64,000 bases of DNA from Ectobius pallidus (taxonomy: Eukaryota > Arthropoda > Insecta > Blattodea > Ectobiidae), in the NCBI GenBank assembly GCA_964059195.1, contig CAXKWD010000009.1, positions 150,841,890-150,905,889 of the forward strand. The letters are read 5' to 3'. Under the pieces are notes generated by a model. It did no database searches. It saw only the letters and a list, made by a program, of their open reading frames with translations, and had not been told where the DNA came from. The position numbers and the translations under genes were made by a program. Positions 56,298 through 64,000 of this stretch are shown one piece after another (the first letter of the stretch is position 1; every line of letters begins with the position of its first letter).

Positions 56298-56610
56298 GTG
56301 TATCATATTAGCTGCAGTGCCGGCACAAAAAGGTTGGGGCTAGGGTAGCAGGGTAAGCTGGCTGTCGCCATAGCAACGCAGTGGCTGGAGTGGGTGGAGC
56401 TAGTGATGTGGGCCGGAAATATTCCCAGTGGGAAGAAACTTATGAAATGGGAATATTTCCTTAGCCAAGAAATATTTTGAAAAAGTGGGAATTTAAAAAA
56501 ATCCTTAGTTTTGAATGTTTTAATGCTTATTAACAGTTCAGGTACCTTAAAATTAAACTACTTCAGTAAAATTCCACATGTTTATCTAGGAATCATCACA
56601 GGAGAGTGTG

Positions 56611-56710
56611 AGAAGTCACCTGAGGAAGACTCATGGGGAGAGTTGAAACGTTGTGTGGTGATTTTAACTTTTATCCACTGACTTGTAATATTTTTAAACA
56701 CTTATATAAG
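56611..56710 (+). mobile_element. Penelope-type end with hammerhead-like core (56620-56649)
   Basis: CTGAGGA, A, GACTC/GAGTT stem, GAAAC, then GTTGTGTGGTG and TTTTAACTTTTATCCACTGA. Second copy of the 35.3 kb arrangement with stem pairs preserved although loop bases differ. Confidence 0.45.
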
Positions 56711-56876
56711 GGGGAGTATTACCCTTTCCAGTGATATAATTTTTCACTTATTTTCAACAGCAGTGTGCCTTGAGTCCATCTTCTTTTCAAAAATAACGAT
56801 AATTCAAACCTTTTCATTTATTCATTCATTCATTATAAAAAAGCTGTACACATGAATGCTAAATCAAACACACCGC

Positions 56877-56882
56877 TTTATT
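56877..56882 (-). terminator. Poly(A) signal AATAAA of the - strand gene
   Basis: The - strand reads GTGAATAAAGCGG about 118 nt after the stop at 57000, in the expected terminal exon. Confidence 0.6.
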
Positions 56883-56999
56883 CACAATACAACATATTTA
56901 TACAAAACTAACACAACCTGTAGGATTTTGTTTGAGTGTTCGGGAATGCTTGACGTGCTTCCAGTAATATGGGTCGCCTGCTGCTCGTCTTGGGGACGT

Positions 57000-57012
57000 T
57001 CACGGAGATAAT
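57000..57012 (-). CDS. Last coding bases of the same gene (stop at 57002-57000)
   Basis: The acceptor AATATTTCAG (- strand) is followed by 13 nt that complete an Arg codon and read L-S-P-stop in the frame carried over. The exon continues as a 3'UTR to an AATAAA. The short coding part makes this dependent on the phase of the two upstream exons, which agrees. Confidence 0.55.
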
Positions 57013-57264
57013 CTGAAATATTAAAAATCTCTCAGAATGTATGTACAGGTAGGGGGAAAAAAGTGGACCAACTCTTGTAGCTGATGTCAGAGCCTTGTGA
57101 TATGTAAATAAACGTAACAGATGTAATGGAAACGTTTGTTTTCACAAGCAATGCAAATTATGTGAAATTATTTCTCAATTCAAGTAATTTATCGGCTGTT
57201 GTCTCCTTGTCAGTACATTCCCTGCTATCCTGTGAATGCCGCTAGGCATGCGCAGTGGTTCATA

Positions 57265-57325
57265 TCAGAGTTGGTAGTGCACCAGCCTTCCACTCAGTGG
57301 CCCGGGTTCAATTCTTAACTCCCTC
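57265..57325 (+). mobile_element. tRNA-like SINE head
   Basis: GTTGGTAGTGCACCAGCCTT and B-box-like GGGTTCAATTC 30 bp later. Body short or lost. Confidence 0.4.
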
Positions 57326-57399
57326 ACAGTCTCCTCCTCCATTAGTGACTGCTATTCTTGCGTGTGTTTTAATTTAAAAAACAGACCATACGTAATGTT

Positions 57400-58381
57400 T
57401 CTATTTTAAGATATAAATAAAATCAGGTAAACTGATGTAACAAAGTGCCAGTATGTTTTTGTTTAATCAGTTATGACTGCAATTATGATATGCAGAATAT
57501 GTTTTTTTTTTTTTTAATTTATTTCCAAGTTAAGCTGCAGATTTATTCATTAAGCAGGGCTTACGGAAGAAGAAAGGTCTAGTTTTTTTAATGAGATTAA
57601 AATCTGCCAGCTGCACCCACACACTGATATATAGCTAGTAGAGGGGTAAAGTGTTCAAGTTCTGTGACAGTTGCATGATGGGACTTAATCATCTACTCTT
57701 ATACAATTCAACGGCTCTAAATAGCGTGCTCACTCACTCCCTCACTTCGTGAAACATCGGGTATATACTCGGCGATGTTCGTCTCTGGCAGTGTAAACTT
57801 TCGCGAAGAGTACAAAATTAGGAAAACCGTTTCTTTATTATATAAGGCCTAAGTGAAATGAACACAATGAACAAATATTCTAATTTTATTTTTACTTACA
57901 ATTTTCATAGCTCTGAACCACAAATATTTTTAATAAACTGCCAGTGTAAATTTCTTAAAAATCCTGGAGTCAATTAGTAATGGCGGGCGAAGCCGCGGAC
58001 AATAAAAATCCAAACAAAATAACTCCTTCCCTTGAAAAATTATATAATTTCTAAAAATTACACTGAATTTGTCAAATAAAATTCACATATTCATTGTCAA
58101 TAAACAGTTGAGAAACAATACGTATTATCAGTGTTAACAGGTCGCTTTGGAACTGCATAATCAAATCTGAGATCGTTTTCCAAGGCGGCGCTTTCATATC
58201 GTGGAATGTACTCTAAAGCAGGAATTTTAGCTGTTTCATTAATTATTATTAATGGCTTAGTTTATGAATGATTTGCGTGCAAGTGTTAATAAATATAATG
58301 CTTTAATAATTATTATACTCTTAATTTTTAATTTTTCAATTAATTATAATTATCGTGGGCGAAGCCGTGGGCACCTGCTAG
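57400..58381 (+). mobile_element. Second-family Helitron remnants, two 3' ends
   Basis: 57400-57655 matches 5460-5640. A hairpin GGCGGGCGAAGCCGCGG is at 57979. 58150-58381 ends GTGGGCGAAGCCGTGGGCAC-CTGCTAG|T. The last exon-bearing intron of the - strand gene spans it. Confidence 0.6.
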
Positions 58382-58479
58382 TATTCGACAAACCAGAGTT
58401 AACACCCCTGCCTAAGATCTGGAAATTGTAGTAGGTGCTTCACAAGTGAAGAGGGGATGAAAAGCTTGCGTACTCTCAC

Positions 58480-58598
58480 CTGCATTTTTTAGCATCAGCT
58501 GTGGTGCTGCTGTACTGCTTGAGAAGTCTGGCGACGCTGGGAGGTCTGTTCGGGCACACAACGTGTGGTTTCTGGCACATGCAAATCAGGGAACGATC
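58480..58598 (-). CDS. Exon of the same unidentified gene, cysteine-containing tail
   Basis: Acceptor TTTCTCTGCAG and donor TGCAG|GTGAGA on the - strand. It spans 39 codons plus two bases in phase with the previous exon, with LICMCQKPHVVCPNRPP then SVARLLKQYSS. Several cysteines and a proline-rich turn are visible but no known domain. Confidence 0.6.
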
Positions 58599-58609
58599 CT
58601 GCAGAGAAA

Positions 58610-59798
58610 TATGAAATTGGACATCAGTGATCCAGGGGTTCTAAATTACACTAACACTATTTAATGTAATTATGGAATAATAACACAGCCCAACAAAAAA
58701 TAACTTTTTTGTTTTGTGTCTCAGATGTTTTACCGAATTTTGTCTGTACCTAGTGTGCTTATTCCAAACAGTTTTTCTCTACCAGCTCTACTTTTTTATA
58801 CTTTTTATTTGTGAACTCTTAGTCTAGCGAAACAAAATCTTGCTTGATAAAATAGCTAGTGAAGGTTCTTGACCATACTTTGGACCCGTAGGACAAAAAC
58901 TGTATGAAGTACAGAAAAACTAAAAGCTGGATTATTTTTTGGCCCTCAAATTGACAGCTCATAAGTCATAAACGACCGTACAATATGTGATAATATGAAT
59001 TTTTTGACAGACCCCATTTTATATTGTTATTGTAATGTTAATGTAATGTTAGTGTGTTGCTTTTGTCTTCACATGGTTTAGAAGCTAAAAACAGGAAGAT
59101 TTTTATTTATATCAAACGTAAAATGGGATAATGTGCATAATGGTAATACCATACCTCACAAACTAAAGCTGACGTGGCAAAACTAATGGCACAGTTGGCA
59201 TCAGCAACCGAAATATACCCAAGAATAAGTACAGATTCTAGGGCACCAAAATGGCTGTTGGTCTGTGTAATAGATTTTTTAAATACATTTTTACAACCAT
59301 TTCTCCTTCATATGATCCATCACAGTTTTAACACTTGATGGAGTAAACTCCCAGAAATTCCATTTTTTCTTTCTTCAATCCATACCGTTTATATTGCGAA
59401 AAAATCTTTTCTTTGGTTCATTCCGTTTTGTTTGCAGATATTAATTCAAATTTTCGAAAGATCTTCACAAACTTTTCTCCCATTATAGAATTGTGTGGCA
59501 TTGATACGCGTCTAATGTGTATATTTCTATTATTTTGTATTTCAATGCTCTTTTTGTTATGAAAATTTATCCATAAATTATTTATTTTGCGCTCACAGAC
59601 CCATTTGGCCTTGCCAGTCTCATAATGTAATTTCTTTTTAGTACTATTTATAAAAAAATACAGTGGAAATTCAGGGCCCGAACCATGATGAATTGAAATG
59701 AATCTTGTTACTGTGAGATATTTAAAGTGCCATTTATAGTCCAGTCAAACTTGGATAATACTTAGCTGAAGGGACCAGCAAAAAAAATTCAACCAACC
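58610..59798. other. Intron of the - strand gene, nothing recognised
   Basis: No clear repeat match or coding frame. Confidence 0.3.
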
Positions 59799-59813
59799 AC
59801 CATTTCAAATTTT

Positions 59814-60560
59814 TGTAAAATATATAAAGATAGCTAGATTGCGCTGGGCAGGCCATATTATTAGAATGGAAGAGGAAAACCCTACTAAAAAACTCACCCT
59901 ATTCAAACCTGAGGGAAGTAGATCAGGCAGGCCGAAACTGAGGTGGATGGACGGGATAGAGGAGGATCTGGGGAAGCTTGGCATCAGGGCATGGAGAAGA
60001 AAAGCATTGAATAGAGACGACTGGAAGAAAGTTTTGGCAGCGGCCAAGGCCCAAATAGGGCTGTAGAGCCATGATGATGATGATGACCATGTACTGTAAA
60101 TAGATTATTGGGCAACACTCACCAATGTTTGTTGATCCCTTTGTGAAGCCGTTGTCACTAGTTGCTTAATCTTGCGTGAAGCATTCGTCTTCTTAATAAA
60201 ATAATAAAACACACACATTATATAAAACGTAAACACTAAAAATTGCAACTTCACAACAGGAATCACATCACAACGTTTCACGAGACCAGAAAAACGACGC
60301 GAGTCGTTTTTCTGGTCTCGTGAAACGTTGTGATGTGATTCCTGTTGTGAAGTTGCAATTTTTAGTGTTTACGTTTTATATAATGTGTGTGTTTTATTAT
60401 TTTATTAAGAAGACGAATGCTTCACGCAAGATTAAGCAACTAGTGACAACGGCTTCACAAAGGGATCAACAAACATTGGTGAGTGTTGCCCAATAATCTA
60501 TTTACAGTACATATCATTCCTCACCATAAGAAGAAGAATGTCATTCAGGAATAGATGATG
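59814..60560 (+). mobile_element. RTE element 3' end, 15-bp TSD, with palindrome nested at its tail
   Basis: ACCATTTCAAATTTT flanks it (59799-59813, 60561-60575). The frame ARLRWAGHIIRMEEEN...GRPKLRWMDGIEEDLGKLG ends at TAG 60064-60066, followed by (ATG/TGA)n, a usual RTE tail. The palindromic insertion 60091-60553 lies between this tail and the right TSD. Confidence 0.8.
60091..60553. mobile_element. Perfect 420-bp palindrome insertion, 12-bp TSD
   Basis: GATGATGACCAT flanks it (60079-60090, 60554-60565). Arms 60089-60298 and 60303-60512 are complementary over 210 bp without a mismatch seen. A 41-bp right tail (ATCATTCCTCACCATAAG...) follows. It contains TGAAACGTTGTG near the centre, like the Penelope-type end at 56645. 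Confidence 0.85.
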
Positions 60561-60618
60561 ACCATTTCAAATTTTAAAAAATTATTGCTTTGCATAGAGA
60601 TGCCAAGCGACATAATAC

Positions 60619-60751
60619 CTGCTGTCTTGCTGCTTTGAGTTGCGCCTCCTTCTCAGATAACAGGGACGTGAGCATCCTTTGCACTTTCTTCTGTGTTGCA
60701 ACTTGTTTCTGGAACTGGTTCGTTGTCTCAAAAAGCTTCTCAGCAGCAAAT
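60619..60751 (-). CDS. Exon of an unidentified coiled-coil protein gene
   Basis: On the - strand the acceptor TTGTGTGCAG and donor CAG|GTATTATG bound 133 nt. It encodes FAAEKLFETTNQFQKQVA followed by TQKKVQRMLTSLLSEKEAQL and KAARQQ, a heptad-like amphipathic helix with no stops. It ends in phase 0 and joins the exon at 58598. The intron between them is 2.0 kb and contains an RTE fragment and a perfect palindrome. Upstream exons (above 60751) were not identified. Family not recognised. Confidence 0.6.
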
Positions 60752-61225
60752 CTGCACACAAGAAAACCTCTCGTAATAAAATGTGTGGAGGCCACAGAAG
60801 ATTTTATAACTTTTATCTTATTTTACAAGGTGCAGCAGAGGAAACGGATATTTTTCAAATAATCATAACTCAGAAGATTTTGAAGTTAAACAAAATTTAA
60901 TTACACAGAAATGAAGCTTGTATGATGCAGTTTCTGTTGACTATTTCAGAATTACCTCCTAAAAATAACGTCCGTCAAGTGATGGAATAATGAAATGATC
61001 TAACATGCAATCTCATTATTGGCAGAGGAAATGCATATTTTTCAAACAGCTTGATTCATGCAGTTTCAGAAGCCATGACACCATGGACCTTGGAGCATCG
61101 AGTTTTTGCCTTTGAAACTTATATCGAAACAAAGTCTATAATTGCAGTTCAGCGCCGTTTTCTTATACATTTTAACGTGGAGCTTCAACCCATCTCAATA
61201 TCATGTTACGACGAGGGATGATTCT

Positions 61226-61236
61226 GAGTTATGGTT

Positions 61237-61268
<32 letters not shown>

Positions 61269-61681
61269 TTCATCCTTCTATCTTACATAAGATAATGTGT
61301 ACAGTCCAATCCAAATTTTGATTTATCCAGACACCTAAAAATTTTGTGTTAGCTACTAACTTTAGTATTATTCAGATAAATATCTGGAAAAGAACTACTT
61401 TTATTTGCTTTGTGTCGAAAACCTATAGCTACTGTTTTTTCTTTATTTAAAATTAGACTGTTTTGTGCAAACCAAGGAAAAATTGCTTCATTTATTTTAC
61501 TAAGGTTTTGCGTAATTTGATCTTTGTTATTTCCAGCAACAAGTATGTTTGTATCATCTGCAAAGATTGTAAGTTTTATATCATCATTCGGTAAAATACA
61601 AGTTATATCATTTATATAAATCAAAAATAGAAGAGGGCCCAAAATAGAACCCTGAGGAACTCCACATTGAACAGTTTTCAA
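61226..61681 (-). mobile_element. LINE reverse transcriptase fragment (Jockey/CR1 group)
   Basis: - strand frame with CGVPQGSILGPLLFLIYIND (RT motif B) and IFADDTNILV (motif C with the two catalytic Asp), 110 codons, stopping at 61349. It goes over directly into a short 3' part with an (AAACT)n tail at 61229-61266. Internally deleted. Confidence 0.75.
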
Positions 61682-61749
61682 ACATCCGTTTCCTCTGTCT
61701 CACCATGTATAAAGGTGACAAAATGCAGTTTTTATTTAATAATTATTGG

Positions 61750-62320
61750 AGCTCCAAGCCAGTAAAAGATGCCCTGAAGATGGTGTAGAGACACTGAAAG
61801 GCCTAGGTGTCAGATCACAAAAATATACTGTACATTTGTTGAGCAACTGGTATCATATTTATTGTATTTCATTGATCGAGCTCAACAGTATTGAACATGT
61901 ATTTTATTTAATAAATGCTAACAAAATTTACGGAATATAGAACATAATAAAACTAAAATTGTTTTCTAGGTTGATTCGCCATGGTGGACGTCAGTGGCAT
62001 GGTCAACACCTCTACTTATACTGGAAGTGGCCTTCCCTAATTGGCTGAGAGCCGGTAGTGTCTTCCTCCAAATTTCTGCAGACATTCTGATGTAAGTCTG
62101 AAGTTCAAATTTCTTTAAAAGTGACATACCAGGGCAATGTAGCTTGAGGAAGATACTTTTCATTGTGATGTTGCAGTAACTGTTATCAATTTGGGTGGCT
62201 ATGGAATAATTTTAATAGTTTTATGGGGTAATTAGGGGGCATTAAATTAAGGGTACATTAATATCCTGAGTATACTCGTAATTGTAAATCAAGTTCACAT
62301 TTGAAGAATGTTCAGTGATT
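61750..62320. other. Non-coding stretch, nothing certain
   Basis: A - strand frame at 62163-61966 lacks splice support and known motifs; not called as a gene. Confidence 0.3.
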
Positions 62321-62326
62321 GTAGTG

Positions 62327-63093
62327 CAGCCTTTTCATAAAATATGAGAATTTTTCCCTCAAAGAGAGATGTTATAAAACCAGTGTAATCGGGTAGTCAG
62401 ATAAAAGTTTAAAACCAGAAATTCACTGAATATTAAGGAATTACATGTATTTGAAGTTCTTTCAAATGTAAAATCTGTAGATTATGTAGGCCTACTTATT
62501 ACGTTTCAGTTGATTTTTGTTTTTTTTTTTAAGTTTATAACATGATTTTAACACTCATTAAAACTAAATAGTCAAGAGTAATCAGCTATGTCCATTTTCA
62601 TTTGAGAAAATATACATCTTAAGGTACAATTTGGTATAAGATTAACTTCAAAAAATATGTGTGGTTAATTACTATGTAAAATAACAAACAAGTGACTTTT
62701 TGTCCCACCTGTAATGGTGATAGTTTTATTAAATTATTATTGATGAGTTAAATAATTGTTCTGACAGTCTGGGAACAGTTTATAATTTTTATTTAATTCC
62801 CTATATCTTCATTAATAACAAGATTAATAGCAGAACAGCACATGAACTGTTTTTGTGTATCATTAAAAATCATTGTCCAAATTATGTCCCACCCATAATA
62901 GATTTTGAAAAACAAATTTAAAAATATTTAAAATAAATTTTAAATAATGCTTTTCATGTAGTATGGAGAAAGCATGGTAAATTCCACAGAATGAGCAGAA
63001 GAATAATTCTAGTTAATTATTTATAACATGTAATGAACAAAAGTATTTTTCATAATATGCTAGAATGTCCCACCTGTAATTATGAAATGGCTG
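62327..63093 (+). mobile_element. Copy C of the ACGGGTGkGACA TIR element (no Helitron)
   Basis: Ends CAGCCTTTTCATAA / TTATGAAATGGCTG. GTCCCACC(T/C)(G/A)TAAT motifs at 62702, 62886 and 63067. Co-linear with copy B read in reverse and gives its Helitron empty site. Confidence 0.65.
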
Positions 63094-63136
63094 TAATATG
63101 TTCTGCCTTTACTGTGCTATTTCCAATATCAGTTAT

Positions 63137-63318
63137 GTCAGCCTGGCTGGCGCCATTAGTATCGCGCTGGCATTCTGTGCCCAGGTCGATGGCATTTATG
63201 TGTGGATAAATGTGACGGGCCCACGTCAGTAGATTTATTGGCATGTAAAAGAACAAAATTCCGGTACAACGGCGATGGTTACAGTACATGCCCGTCGTTA
63301 AATAACCATACCAACCAA
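63137..63318 (+). mobile_element. SINE-like element, 14-bp TSD
   Basis: CCAATATCAGTTAT at 63123-63136 and 63319-63332. 182 bp with a weak tRNA-like head (TTAGTATCGCGCTGGC, CCCAGGTCGATGG) and an (ACCA)n tail. LINE-mobilised by its TSD and tail. Confidence 0.7.
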
Positions 63319-63332
63319 CCAATATCAGTTAT

Positions 63333-64000
63333 ATATAGTGATGTGAGTCGGGAAATTTTTCAGAACGCCGGAAAAATATGGAAAAATAGGAAAAATATGA
63401 TTAAGTACTTTTTTTAAGTGCGTGTATGTGTCCAAGCCCCAGGCAGCCAAATTGCTTATTTGAGAAAGTGAAATCCCTTTCTTATTTGAGACAGGGAAAT
63501 CCAATTGCATATTTGAGAAAGGAATATATATATATAAAGGAGAAGAAAGTGCCAGAGCACTTACCAATTGGCAGGCTGGTCTTCAATTGGTGCTGGCTCT
63601 GGTCTGATACAAACACACATAAATAAAACATTCAAGTTGAAAACAAGCTCAGCTTGTAGACGTGAACTAGTTAATTATATCAAACTTAACTTCTTTAGTA
63701 ATATATTAATGTGTTTTTTTTTTTTTTAATTTACTGCCAACTGTTAGACCTAAATACTTTATTTCATGTACTCTTTCCAGTTCTAGGCATTTACATGATG
63801 TCAACTTATTGGAATTGTGTAAATGATATTTTAACTTACATTCCATCCTCAGTTTTGGCTTTTGGGTAAATATCGTATGTTTTTATTCTGTTATCTTCTA
63901 GCCATCCTCTGAATGCCTCAGTATCAAATTTGCATATCTAAAGTTAGCTTGGTAGTAATTCACCGATAATAATTATTGCATTTAATCAGTGAAAATTTAT
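63333..64000. other. Non-coding right end of the window
   Basis: Contains the 34-nt cassette at 63565-63598 and a repeated TTATTTGAGA block (63456-63515). Nothing else recognised. Confidence 0.35.

Noticed and set aside
61966..62163. - strand ORF (65 codons) as an upstream exon of the 57-60.7 kb gene
   Set aside because: No convincing acceptor/donor pair in phase with 60751 and no recognisable domain.
62327..63093. TTAA target duplication for copies B and C
   Set aside because: Copy B has TTAA/ATAA and copy C neither; only the 12.5 kb element shows clear TTAA borders.

Overview
The window looks like AT-rich nuclear DNA of an insect with a large, repeat-heavy genome. A hemimetabolous (cockroach, termite or stick-insect type) genome is my guess, not something the sequence proves. 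The signs are a split animal gene with GT-AG introns of up to about 9 kb, insect-type TTAGG repeats, and a mixture of Helitrons, Penelope-like elements, RTE and Jockey/CR1-type LINEs, hAT, Tc1/mariner and pogo relics, and tRNA-derived SINEs. No bacterial operons, CRISPR arrays or rRNA genes were seen.

The main gene is mitofusin (insect Marf), on the + strand. One 5'UTR/first coding exon and eleven further coding exons (12196-48908) join in frame to 764 codons. All the fusion-GTPase hallmarks are present: the P-loop split over an intron, DSPG, NRWD, two membrane segments, and a C-terminal heptad-repeat region. A 21-nt in-frame microexon candidate (26996-27016) sits in a 5.6 kb intron just after the NRWD exon.

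Downstream are two candidate + strand first exons of unidentified genes (51192-51234; 54488-54624, the latter with a uORF whose stop overlaps the start codon). There are also the last three exons of an unidentified - strand coiled-coil gene (60751 down to 57000, AATAAA at 56882-56877).

Most of the rest is nested transposable elements. Many are datable because target-site duplications (TSDs) or uninterrupted paralogous 'empty sites' lie in the same window. Examples are a Helitron inserted A|T into a TIR element at 42982-43842, an RTE element at 1634-2487, a LINE inserted in the GIY-YIG region of a Penelope-like element at 20798-21258, and a hAT-like element at 22119-25040 carrying two further insertions.

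The most unusual signal is a set of palindromic ('snap-back') insertions at about 15.6, 29.5, 31.0, 40.0, 49.1 and 60.1 kb, plus a head-to-head array at 22.6-23.9 kb. Most have 12-15 bp TSDs like retroelement insertions, but consist of long, sometimes perfect inverted repeats (210/210 and 122/122 bp by eye), usually with an extra one-sided tail. Two carry tRNA-like modules (Asn- and Phe-type anticodons, both with C at the normally invariant U33) whose stems differ by compensatory changes. Some others carry or resemble Penelope-type ends with hammerhead-ribozyme-like cores. One lies immediately behind the mitofusin stop codon and appears to create an AATAAA signal.
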